Below, in pieces: positions 53,090 to 61,035 of a stretch of DNA of 64,000 bases. Location: assembly GCA_038750655.1 (NCBI GenBank), contig JBCDGZ010000015.1, positions 9,710-73,709 on the forward strand, read 5' to 3'. Both the position numbers and the translations under genes were made by a program. The DNA comes from JBCDGZ01 sp038750655 (GTDB lineage: Bacteria; Bacteroidota; Bacteroidia; Chitinophagales; Saprospiraceae). Under the pieces are notes generated by a model that saw nothing but the letters and a program-made list of their open reading frames with translations, did no database searches and was not told the origin of the DNA. Numbering within the stretch: the stretch's first letter is position 1; each line of letters opens with the position of its first letter.

Positions 53090-53116
53090 ACCGTGCCTCC
53101 GTATAGGAAGCACGGT
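53084..53116 (-). terminator. Rho-independent terminator after the decayed lipoprotein gene
   Basis: ACCGTGC (53090-53096) pairs with GCACGGT (53110-53116), and on the minus strand AATTTTTTAC follows. It is the clearest of three related hairpins in this stretch. Confidence 0.7.
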
Positions 53117-53164
53117 GTGAAAGTTGGGTTGAAGTTATCCCAAAATTGAAGGGATGCAATAACC

Positions 53165-53397
53165 TTATATATCAGTATCAAAATCACAGACAGAGTTACA
53201 ACTCCATGACCTGCAAAACACACCAACCGTACTACCGTCAAAGTTATAATTCAAAATCCCTCACCTCTTCGACGACTTCCACTGTGCCACCGTAACGAAG
53301 GTCATCTTCCAAAAGAGGACTGATGCAGAGAACATTGGTCCATGCATCATTTAAAGAAATATAAATTTCAACGTCCGCAAATGTCGAACACTATCAG
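53165..53397 (-). pseudogene. Remnant of a cysteine-rich lipoprotein gene
   Basis: On the minus strand a frame reads FADVEIYIS...SPLLEDDLRYGGTVEVVEEV, which lines up with VAEVEVYNS...SPQLKDKIRYDSSVEVAEV of the intact lipoprotein at 51824-52360. It stops at a TAA (near 53246). One base away in frame the sequence continues as VFCRSWSCNSVCDF to a TAA at 53165, with the C-x4-C-x3-C pattern of the intact protein. A single frameshift thus breaks the gene. In-frame TGA TAG just upstream and a 48-codon frame from an ATG near 53533 suggest that the 5' part is also decayed. The terminator at 53084 is still present. Confidence 0.65.
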
Positions 53398-53673
53398 AAA
53401 TAGCATCCTAGTTTACCAATAAATATAGAGGTGGATAAAAGCGTTGTAGAATGGACGATTGATCTTAGTAAAATAAGACTAGAGAAAAGGATTTGCTTCT
53501 TCTGTGTAACACTTGATGTTACAATTAGTTTCATTGGATTATCTTTAATCTAAGATAATTTAAAGTATCAACTTAACATTTATTTATGAAAGTAGGAGTT
53601 GCCCAAGTCTATTAGAAGTAGTACATTTCGACAACTTAAGTAAAATGCTACATCATTTAATTAATCCACGATA
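53398..53673. other. Intergenic, A+T-rich
   Basis: This spans the degraded front of the lipoprotein remnant and the upstream region of the DinB-like gene. TACATTTC near 53621 is close to a -7 element. No gene can be supported here. Confidence 0.35.
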
Positions 53674-54282
53674 ATGAAATATTTCTTCTCCACCTTAGTC
53701 CTCCTATTGTTTATGACACCGTTCCTTGACGCCCAAGAAGAAGCTGCTCCACCGCCTCTCCCCTACCACGAAATTCCCGAGGCCCCCGAAGCCTACACCG
53801 GCGGAGCCGTCGCCGCCCGTATGATCGATGGCCTCGGCTACCGCTACTACTGGGGCACCGAAGGCCTACGCCCCGAAGACCTGGCCTACAAGCCCAGCGA
53901 CGACTCTCGCACCTCCGGCGAAACCCTCGAACACCTCTTCAACCTCTCCCGCACCATCCTCAATGCGGCCCAAAAAGCACCCAACATCCGTCCCGTCGAA
54001 AAGGAGGAACTGAGCTTTGCCGAACAGCGCAAGCGCACCCTGGAAAACCTCTACGCAGCCAGCCAGCTCCTCCGTGCCAGTCAACCCGAGGAAGTCAAAG
54101 ATTTCGAAATTATTTTTCAGCGAGGGGAACGTCGCTCCAGCTTCCCGTTTTGGAATGTCCTCAACGGCCCCATCACCGATGCGATCTATCACGTCGGGCA
54201 GATTGTGAGCTACCGCAGGGCCTCCGGCAATCCCCTCAACCCAATGGTCAATGTGTTCATCGGTAAAACGAAAGGGCAGTAA
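53674..54282 (+). CDS. DinB-like hypothetical protein with signal peptide
   Basis: A 202-residue protein with a signal peptide (about 1-20, ending LDAQ), then a four-helix bundle of the DinB/YfiT type: GYRYYWGTEGLRPEDLAYKP, ETLEHLFNLSRTILNA, and ITDAIYHVGQIVSYRRASGNP. The His residues of the DinB metal site (ETLEHLF and YHVGQ) are kept. It is secreted, unlike most family members. It converges on the kinase gene with 15 bases between stops. Function unknown. Confidence 0.78.
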   Translation: MKYFFSTLVLLLFMTPFLDAQEEAAPPPLPYHEIPEAPEAYTGGAVAARMIDGLGYRYYWGTEGLRPEDLAYKPSDDSRTSGETLEHLFNLSRTILNAAQKAPNIRPVEKEELSFAEQRKRTLENLYAASQLLRASQPEEVKDFEIIFQRGERRSSFPFWNVLNGPITDAIYHVGQIVSYRRASGNPLNPMVNVFIGKTKGQ

Positions 54283-54297
54283 TTGTTGGGGCTGCAA

Positions 54298-55437
54298 TCA
54301 AAGCGATTGGCTCCACGCTGCTAGAAGCGCCGAAGCATCGGCGTAGCGATCATCGGGCGTTTTCGCCAAGGCCCGTAAGAGGATGGCCTCGCGAGCGGGA
54401 GATAAGGATTGAACATAGGCGGAGGGTACGCCAGAGAGGGCTTGGCTGCGGATGGCTTCGCGCAAGTCCTCCCACAGCTCTCCTGTAAAAGGATATTGCT
54501 TGGTGATAATATAATATATCATCACTCCCAACTGGAAAACTTCTGAGCGTGTGCCCCCCATGCCTTTGCTGAGTCGGAAGCTATGGTCTGCAGTCCGCTC
54601 GGGAGGAATGAAATGAGACAAACCAGCATGCCAAGCGTTTTCATCTCCCAAGTGCTCCTGTTCGTAAGAAAACCCAAAGTCGATCACTTTAACTTGCTGT
54701 TGCTGATCAACCAATACGTTGAGGTAATGAATATCGCCGTGTAAAATTTCTTTCTCGTGCAAGTAGGCAAAGGCAGCCAGCATCTGCTCAATCATTTGTT
54801 CTGCCTCGGCCAGGGTGGCCGTCGATTCCAGTTGGTCTCGCAACGAAACGCCTTCGATATATTCCATCACTCCATAGGGATATTCCCCGGCGTAAAATTC
54901 ATAAAGCGTACAGATATTAGGATGCTGCAACTGCGCCATAATTTCAAACTCCGCACGGAAGCGTTCGAGCATTTCCTGAATCAAATCCGTACTTTGCTCC
55001 TGCGGACTGTAGTTGAATAATTTTAGAACAAATGGCTGCTGCTGCTCCCCTTGCCTCACCTTATACAGCTGTGTCCAGCGCCGTACGGTAATCCCTTCAA
55101 CAACGGTATACGGCCCGATCTGTTCTCCCTTCTGGAAGCGAAACACCCGCTTAGGCAAGGGAGGATCAGAGGCTTTACGGATTACACCCAGTTTGTGTAA
55201 GGCTTTTAAAAAAGAGACGATTTGCTCCCGCCCAGCTTCGTCCATCTCTCCATCAATACAATCGATCAATTCCTCTTCACTACGTGCTGTTTCCAACAGT
55301 CCGATGAAGGTAATAATGGTGGGATTAACTTGTAGTACGGTACCTTGAATTTGCGAGAGTAGATAGTATCCGATTCCCCCTTCGTCCTCCTCTTGTTCGT
55401 GAATAATGCAATCTTCGGATTTAATGTATTTTTCCAT
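54298..55437 (-). CDS. PqqD/RRE-like domain fused to a protein kinase; putative RiPP-modifying enzyme
   Basis: A cytosolic 379-residue protein. Residues 1-88 look like a PqqD-type peptide-recognition (RRE) winged helix: a beta hairpin with YYLLSQIQGTVLQVNP, a helix ITFIGLLETARSEEELIDC, and a wing segment up to HKLGVIRK. Residues about 105-379 form a eukaryotic-type kinase: FVLKLF (Lys139), a helix-C Glu (163 or 165), HGDIHYLN catalytic loop (H233-N240, HGD for HRD), VIDFGFS (DFG at 253-255), PPE (278-280), and Glu299 at the usual helix-F Asp. All catalytic residues are kept. No lyase or cyclase follows, so it is not a class III lanthipeptide synthetase. Three GG-leader peptides lie upstream on the same strand; they are the likely substrates (inference). 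Confidence 0.8.
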   Translation of the reverse strand: MEKYIKSEDCIIHEQEEDEGGIGYYLLSQIQGTVLQVNPTIITFIGLLETARSEEELIDCIDGEMDEAGREQIVSFLKALHKLGVIRKASDPPLPKRVFRFQKGEQIGPYTVVEGITVRRWTQLYKVRQGEQQQPFVLKLFNYSPQEQSTDLIQEMLERFRAEFEIMAQLQHPNICTLYEFYAGEYPYGVMEYIEGVSLRDQLESTATLAEAEQMIEQMLAAFAYLHEKEILHGDIHYLNVLVDQQQQVKVIDFGFSYEQEHLGDENAWHAGLSHFIPPERTADHSFRLSKGMGGTRSEVFQLGVMIYYIITKQYPFTGELWEDLREAIRSQALSGVPSAYVQSLSPAREAILLRALAKTPDDRYADASALLAAWSQSL

Positions 55438-55446
55438 TGTTGTTTG

Positions 55447-55929
55447 TTGTAGTACTGTCAGTGTCCTCTTCGAGAGCTACCGTGTACACACATTTCCTTT
55501 TCGTATAAAAAGCAGCTCTTTTTTAGTTCGAGCAGTGTCTCCTGCCAAGGGACACTGTATACACACATTTTTTTGGGGGCCTCGTCAATGGTTCGTTTTC
55601 CCTCTAACGTCCCTCTTCATTTTTCCAATCGATGAAAAACGAAGCAAAAAATCTTGTCTGTGTAAACTCGCTCCGCTCAAACACTACACAGACGAGCACC
55701 CCGCTCCTCTACCGTGCATATTTTGACACTGACCTTCGGTCAGTCAAAATTTAATAGCCATATTATTTGCTTCACTTTCAGCCTCAGAGAGAACCGAATT
55801 CGGTTCTCTATTTACCTTTTGCCAGCCGTTTTCCGTTGTGTGTATACGGTAGCTACTGCCAAGGGACACTGCGATTTTTTCTTACTAAAATCCCACTTTT
55901 GTAGTACTGTCAGTGTCCTCTTCGAGAGC
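55447..55929. repeat. Repeat-rich spacer bounded by a 31-bp direct repeat
   Basis: A 31-bp sequence, starting TTGTAGTACTGTCAGTGTCC, is present identically at 55447-55477 and 55899-55929. Between them lie further units of the same repeat: 55533-55570 (same strand) and 55837-55871 (opposite strand), sharing CAGTGTC and the TATACACAC tail. A 22-bp perfect palindrome runs from 55788 to 55809, and two hairpins lie at 55656-55690 (TCTGTGTA / TACACAGA) and 55722-55749. No gene is visible. The layout suggests insertion of a small non-coding element between the peptide genes and the kinase, or recombination between repeats. Confidence 0.7.
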
Positions 55930-56000
55930 CGCTGCATTGACGAAATCAAACGGCAGTGTCACCACTTCGATAACACTGCCGAACAAAGGAGTGCAGGTCC

Positions 56001-56150
56001 TTAAACACCTCGATTACTACGGGTGTAGGATGTCGCTTGAGTAACACCAGTTGGCTTGTCAGCAGCACCTCCTTTAACCTTATCCAGATTAACGACCAGC
56101 TTCAGCTGATCAATTTTCAAGTCCTTCAGTACCTTAACTTTTTGTAGCAT
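56001..56150 (-). CDS. RiPP-like precursor peptide A (49 residues)
   Basis: A small gene, ATG to TAA. The leader is MLQKVKVLKDLKIDQLKLVV then NLDKVKGG (28 residues), and the core is AADKPTGVTQ then ATSYTRSNRGV (21 residues) with four Thr, two Ser and one Tyr. The leader is nearly the same as in the two neighbouring genes and ends in KGG, the double-glycine form cleaved by C39 peptidases. The core is unrelated to theirs. Conserved leader with varied core on tandem genes is the hallmark of RiPP precursors. It is the third of three genes and the closest to the kinase. Confidence 0.82.
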   Translation of the reverse strand: MLQKVKVLKDLKIDQLKLVVNLDKVKGGAADKPTGVTQATSYTRSNRGV

Positions 56151-56192
56151 AATGCTAGTTTTAAGCGGGAGTGATTAAATACCGTTAGTGGG

Positions 56193-56357
56193 TCAGACAT
56201 TGCCCCTTGCTCCTCTAGTTCCTCTGGAAGCTTTCGAAGCTCTGGATCCACTTGACACACGGCCAGTCTGTCCACCTTTAATTTTATTGGTATCCGTTAC
56301 CAACTTCAACTGATGGATATTAAGATCGCTAAGTACTTTATTTTTGGATAACATCAT
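56193..56357 (-). CDS. RiPP-like precursor peptide B (53-54 residues)
   Basis: A small gene, ATG to TGA; two ATG lie in tandem at 56357 and 56354. From 56354 the leader is 28 residues, with KVLSDLNIHQLKLVTDTNKI then KGG at its end, matching peptides A and C position by position. The core is 25 residues, QTGRVSSGSRASK then ASRGTRGARGNV: five Ser, two Thr and five Arg, much like a basic phosphorylation substrate. It starts 51 bases after the stop of peptide C. Confidence 0.82.
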   Translation of the reverse strand: MMLSKNKVLSDLNIHQLKLVTDTNKIKGGQTGRVSSGSRASKASRGTRGARGNV

Positions 56358-56408
56358 TGGTGTTTTTAGATTATGAAATTAGATGACTTACTCGCTAAAA
56401 CAGTTCGG

Positions 56409-56573
56409 TTAGAGGACAGCGCCCATTCCAATTCCGGTTAAAGGACGAGCACGCGCATAGAAGCCCGTCAAAGGACGAGTAGCAGCAGTACCTCCTTTGA
56501 TTTTTTTGAGATTCGTAACCAGTTTAAGCTGATCGATGGTGAGGTCAGTGAGCAGGTTTTCAGTTGTCAACAT
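56409..56573 (-). CDS. RiPP-like precursor peptide C (54 residues)
   Basis: A small gene, ATG to TAA, first of three. The leader (28 residues) ends QLKLVTNLKKIKGG. The core is 26 residues, TAATRPLTGFYAR then ARPLTGIGMGAVL, containing RPLTG twice, ten residues apart. That is an internal repeat typical of cores that carry two modification sites. It lies 96 bases downstream of the helicase stop on the same strand; no consensus promoter was identified between them, so the peptides may have their own promoter or follow the helicase. Confidence 0.82.
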   Translation of the reverse strand: MLTTENLLTDLTIDQLKLVTNLKKIKGGTAATRPLTGFYARARPLTGIGMGAVL

Positions 56574-56669
56574 GATTGATGATTTTGTGGGTTAATGAAT
56601 GAGGAGTCCTCCAACAGCGTACAGAAGGATTCTTAACCTACAATTTACAAAAAAATTGCATACTTCCTT

Positions 56670-59123
56670 TTATTCCCGCTCCAGCAACAAGCGCATCTTG
56701 CGAATCCGGTCTTCCAGTTTCTCACTGCTCATTCGCTCACGCAAACGGTCAACCATGATGGGGAAGGCGAAGGGCGTCGCCCGGTCAGGTCGGGTCAGCA
56801 CAATCTTTTGATTCGCAATACGGCGCAGGGCCTCCCGCAGCCGCGCCTCCTCCAATTGGAAAGTCCGCACTTCGTCGTAAGCTTGTAAGAATAATAAATT
56901 CTCCGGCTCATAATCATTAAATACATTAAACAACAAAGAGGAAGAGGATTGTAAGTGCTTATCTTTTTTGTGATTACCGGGATAGCCTTTAAAAATCAGG
57001 CCAGAAATGGAAGCAATATCTCGAAAGCGCCGCCGCGCCAGTTCGGTCGAGTCTACGCTGTGTTGAATATCCAGGCTCAAATCGTGAATGGCGAAAAGTT
57101 GGCGTAGCCGCGTCTCATCTAGCTCTAGCTCCGTATCAGACAGCAGCTCAAAACCGTAGTCGTTCATTGCAATGCTAAAGCTAATGGGTTGCTGTCGCGA
57201 CAAGCGCCCCGCCAACAGAGCACTCATGCCCTCATGGACATAGCGCCCCTCGAAGGGATAAAACAGCAGATGATAGCCCTCCCGATCCTGAAAGTACTCG
57301 ATCAACAACTCCGAGTGTTGGGGCAAGTGGCTGCGGCGTTGCTGTAGCGCCAGCAATGGTTCTAGAGCGGAAAGTTCGGTATCTGATAACTGCTGTCGGG
57401 CCGCCTCATCGACTTTCTCCCGCAACATCTCACTCATCTGAGAAGACAGCGGCAGCCGGCCGCCCAACCAGGCAGGAACTTTAGCCGTCTTGCGCTTACT
57501 GAGCCGTACTTCCACCGTCATATCTTTTACCCGCACCAGCTTCAAGCTTCGCCCGGCAAACCAAAATACATCGCCGGGTTTAAGTTGATTGATGAACCAT
57601 TCCTCCACCGTCCCAATCTGCTTTCCCCGTACGTACTTGACCTTCAAATTAGATTCTCCGACAATAGTACCAATAGATAATCGATGCCGCTTGGCCAAGT
57701 ATTGATTCATAATGCGAAAGCGGCCCTGGCTATCAATGCCCACTTTACGGTACTCATCATAGCTGTCCAGCGAGCCGCCCGTGGTCAGAAAAGCCAGCAC
57801 CCAGGCCCACTCCTCCGGGGTGATACTGGCAAAGGCGTAGGTGGTTTTAATTTCTTCGTAAATCTCCTGCTCCATAAAACCCTCAGAGACCGCGAGGGTC
57901 AACAAATATTGAATCAAGACATCGAAGGAGCGGATGTAGGGTAGTCGATGTTCCAGCCTGCCGATGGCGATAGCCTTGCGCAGTGCCGCTGCCTCCACCA
58001 ATTCCAGCGAATGGGTCGGCACGAAGTAAATACGGCTCAAAGCACCCGGACGGTGGCCACTGCGTCCAGCCCGCTGCACGAAGCGGGAGACGCCCTTCGG
58101 GCTCCCAATCTGAATGATGGTCTCGACAGGCCGAAAGTCTACCCCCAGATCAAGACTAGACGTACACACCACCGCCTTGAGCTTGCCCTCGTGCAGGGAT
58201 TGCTCCACCCAGTCGCGCAACTCTCGGCTAATGGACCCGTGATGCATTGCCACCAGGCCGATCAGCTCTGGTGCGGCTTCCAACAGTTGCTGGTACCAGA
58301 TTTCGCACTGAGCACGAGTGTTGGTAAAAATCAGGCTACTCTGGCTCTCCTCAATGATGGGCAGGATGCGAGGCAAGAGTTTGATCCCCAAGTGCCCCGC
58401 CCAGGGGAAGCGTTCGATGGACTCCGGCAAAACCGAGATGACTTCGATGGCCTTTTTGATGTCCGAGCGGATCATCCGGTGCTGGCCCTCCTGATAGCTG
58501 CTGCCCAGCAAGGTGGCCAAAGCCTCCTCCATATTACCGATGGTAGCAGAGATGCCCCAAACCTTGAGCGACGGCAGCATCCCTTTGAGGCGGGAGAGCG
58601 CCAGCTCGACCTGTACGCCGCGCTTGGAGCCCACCAGCTCGTGCCATTCGTCGATGATAATGCTTTTGAGTTGGGCGAAATACTCGGGGTAGCCAGGGCG
58701 AGCTAAGAGGAGGTGCAGACTTTCTGGGGTGGTGATGAGCAGTTGCGGAGGCTTGCGCTTTTGTCGGCTTCGCTCGGAAGAGGAGGTATCGCCGGAGCGG
58801 ATGGCAATGTCCCAGTCCAGCCCCAAGCCTTCGACAGCGCGCTGGGCCGCCGCCTGTATCTCCTTCGTCAAGGCTCGAATCGGTGTAATCCAAATAGCGC
58901 GTAAGCCAATAGGCTCCCCCTCGGCCTTTTTTTCTTCCTTCAAATACTCCATAGCAATAGGCAGAAAGAGCGAATAAGTCTTCCCACTCCCCGTCGGGGC
59001 ATTGACCAATCCCGACTCCCCCGCCAGATAGGCTTCCCAGGCCGCTTGCTGGAAGGGAAAGGGCGACCACTCCTTGCTGTCAAACCAGGCCTCTCCCCTC
59101 GCGATCGCCTCCTTATTCGTCAT
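56670..59123 (-). CDS. Ligase-associated DNA damage response DEXH-box helicase (Lhr-like)
   Basis: An 817-residue superfamily-2 helicase. Walker A is NAPTGSGKT (42-49), the WITPIRALTKEI motif Ia, LLITTPESLHLLL, DEWH (158-161) and WGISATIGN (motif III). The second RecA domain has LIFTNTRAQCEIWY, STSSLDLGVDFRPVE-like residues and RFVQRAGRSGHRPG (motif VI). A winged-helix and DUF-type C-terminal region follow (about 430-817). This group forms a cluster with the ATP-dependent ligase, PdeM and an exonuclease. It overlaps the ligase gene by 11 bases. Confidence 0.93.
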   Translation of the reverse strand: MTNKEAIARGEAWFDSKEWSPFPFQQAAWEAYLAGESGLVNAPTGSGKTYSLFLPIAMEYLKEEKKAEGEPIGLRAIWITPIRALTKEIQAAAQRAVEGLGLDWDIAIRSGDTSSSERSRQKRKPPQLLITTPESLHLLLARPGYPEYFAQLKSIIIDEWHELVGSKRGVQVELALSRLKGMLPSLKVWGISATIGNMEEALATLLGSSYQEGQHRMIRSDIKKAIEVISVLPESIERFPWAGHLGIKLLPRILPIIEESQSSLIFTNTRAQCEIWYQQLLEAAPELIGLVAMHHGSISRELRDWVEQSLHEGKLKAVVCTSSLDLGVDFRPVETIIQIGSPKGVSRFVQRAGRSGHRPGALSRIYFVPTHSLELVEAAALRKAIAIGRLEHRLPYIRSFDVLIQYLLTLAVSEGFMEQEIYEEIKTTYAFASITPEEWAWVLAFLTTGGSLDSYDEYRKVGIDSQGRFRIMNQYLAKRHRLSIGTIVGESNLKVKYVRGKQIGTVEEWFINQLKPGDVFWFAGRSLKLVRVKDMTVEVRLSKRKTAKVPAWLGGRLPLSSQMSEMLREKVDEAARQQLSDTELSALEPLLALQQRRSHLPQHSELLIEYFQDREGYHLLFYPFEGRYVHEGMSALLAGRLSRQQPISFSIAMNDYGFELLSDTELELDETRLRQLFAIHDLSLDIQHSVDSTELARRRFRDIASISGLIFKGYPGNHKKDKHLQSSSSLLFNVFNDYEPENLLFLQAYDEVRTFQLEEARLREALRRIANQKIVLTRPDRATPFAFPIMVDRLRERMSSEKLEDRIRKMRLLLERE

Positions 59124-60717
59124 GGTTTCCGTATTGTTGAAGTAATGCTTTGAGATCGGCCAGCGTATTGGCTTCCTCTTTGGGTTTGTCCTCTCGCCAA
59201 CGATTAATACGCGGAAAGCGGAGTGCTACGCCCGATTTATGGCGAGTCGAAGCATTGATGCCTTCAAAGGCGATTTCGAAGACCAGCTGCGGCTTGACAC
59301 TACGCACCGGTCCAAAACGTTCAATGGTATTTTGTTTGACATAATGATCAACGCGGCGGATTTCAGCATCCGTCAGGCCAGAATAAGCCTTGGTGAACGG
59401 CACCAGCCGCTCACCGTCCCATACAGCGAAGGTATAGTCGGTGTAGAGATTAGCACGGCGGCCGTGGCCCCGCTGGGCATAGATCATCACTGCATCAATC
59501 ATCAGCGGATCGACCTTCCACTTCCACCAGTCGCCCCGGCGGCGGCCCGCCTGGTAGATCGAAGAACGGCGCTTGAGCATAATGCCTTCGCAATCCTGCT
59601 GCCGCGCCTGCTGCCGAATTTGGTCCAGCTCCTCCCAGCTGCTAAAGTCCACCAAAGGAGAAAGGATCAAAATACCTCCAGTATCCCGTTCTGCGACCAG
59701 CTTTTCGAGCAATCGACGACGCTCTTGCATAGGCTCCTCGCGCAGGTCGCGCCCCTCGTACTCCAACAGATCGTAGGCCATGAGGGTCACCGGGGCTTTT
59801 TCCATCACCTTCTTGGTCACCTTCTTCCGTCCGATTCGAGTCTGCAAGAGGTTGAAGGGCAGTGGGCGCCCCTCCTTAAAGGGTAGGATTTCCCCATCCA
59901 GCACCGTCCCGTCGGGCAGCAATTGAGCCAAGGGGGCGTATTCCGGAAACTTATCCGTCACCAGCTCCTCCCCTCTCGACCACACAAAAAGCTCTCCTCC
60001 GCGCACGATCAGCTGCCCCCGGATGCCATCCCATTTGCGTTCCGCCTGCCAGTCGGCCGGTGGCCCCAGGGTCTCCATTTCGACATCAAGGGCGTAGGCC
60101 AGGTAGAAGGGATAGGGGCGGGAAATGTCATCGAGGGGATTTTCGGAAAAGACCAACTCCTCGAAGGTGGTATCCTGTGGGGTCCAATTACCCATCAGGC
60201 GGTGGGTCAATAGGTTTTCTTCGATTTTAGAGAAGCGCGCCAGGGCCCGGGTCATCAGCTTTTGGGAGACGCCGATGCGGAAGCCGCCGGTGATGAGCTT
60301 GTTGAAGATAAATCGCTCGCGGGCGTCCAGGCTGGCCCAAGCCTGGAGAATGCTTTGGCGTTTTTGCTCTTCTTCGGCGTCTTTGAGGTCGATGATGTAT
60401 TCGATCCAGTGGCTGAGGCTATGGGAGCTGTGTTGCTGGGCTTGTGGCAGTAGTAGGGCGATGGTTTCGGCCAGATCGCCGACGATGTGGTAGGACTCTT
60501 CGAAGAGCCAGGTCGGCAGTTGGGCTTGTTCGGCGGCCCATTGCCGGAGGAGCGAAGTGACGACGGTGCGGCGCGGGCGGCGATGCGAGAGCAGGGCGAT
60601 GGTCCAGAGGCGATCTTGGTCCTCCGCTTCGTGGAAGTATTGGGTCAGGGCATCGACCTTAGCGTTGGTCTTGGTGGTTTGATCGAGTTGGGTGATGAGT
60701 TGGGCGAAGCGGCGCAT
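59113..60717 (-). CDS. ATP-dependent DNA ligase (ligase-associated type)
   Basis: A 534-residue ligase. N-terminal DNA-binding domain (about 1-205), adenylation domain with AERKWDGIRG (nucleophile Lys228), DGEILPF, and EGIMLKRRSSIY, then an OB domain with WWKWKVDPLMIDAVMIYAQRG and RFPRINRWREDKP. It seals nicks using ATP, unlike the housekeeping NAD+ ligase. First gene of the operon with the helicase; PdeM, the third usual member, is about 9.5 kb away in this window. Confidence 0.93.
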   Translation of the reverse strand: MRRFAQLITQLDQTTKTNAKVDALTQYFHEAEDQDRLWTIALLSHRRPRRTVVTSLLRQWAAEQAQLPTWLFEESYHIVGDLAETIALLLPQAQQHSSHSLSHWIEYIIDLKDAEEEQKRQSILQAWASLDARERFIFNKLITGGFRIGVSQKLMTRALARFSKIEENLLTHRLMGNWTPQDTTFEELVFSENPLDDISRPYPFYLAYALDVEMETLGPPADWQAERKWDGIRGQLIVRGGELFVWSRGEELVTDKFPEYAPLAQLLPDGTVLDGEILPFKEGRPLPFNLLQTRIGRKKVTKKVMEKAPVTLMAYDLLEYEGRDLREEPMQERRRLLEKLVAERDTGGILILSPLVDFSSWEELDQIRQQARQQDCEGIMLKRRSSIYQAGRRRGDWWKWKVDPLMIDAVMIYAQRGHGRRANLYTDYTFAVWDGERLVPFTKAYSGLTDAEIRRVDHYVKQNTIERFGPVRSVKPQLVFEIAFEGINASTRHKSGVALRFPRINRWREDKPKEEANTLADLKALLQQYGNHDE

Positions 60718-61035
60718 GGTTCAATAATCAATAGTTATTCCTATACTAAATGCCATAGCTCATCAATAGTTTGAAAGAATGATCCGAAAAATTATTGATT
60801 TTTAACAAGGAGTAAAAACAATCACTTCGTTCATGGTGTTTTCTTTAGGAGTTTAAATATAGTAATTTTCCACTCTGCTTTTATAATGGTACCCTTTTCA
60901 CCTTGTCATTGCTTGATTGTAACATTAACTTTGCTGTAGTACAGGTGTTGTAGTACGTTCAAGTAGATTCGCAACCATTAACAATAAATTAGCGAACAAA
61001 ATACTTTCGCTTTACGCGTTGTAAACGACAACAGT
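60718..61035. other. Intergenic, A+T-rich
   Basis: About 320 bases upstream of the DNA ligase gene. I see no gene, and no strong promoter motif. The sequence is A+T-rich. Confidence 0.35.

Noticed and set aside
55447..55929. A CRISPR-like array
   Set aside because: The repeat units differ in length and orientation, spacing is irregular and there are no cas genes.
55406..56004. Two plus-strand frames across the kinase start and the repeat spacer
   Set aside because: They are translations of the repeat units and hairpins; the frames share fragments because the repeats do.
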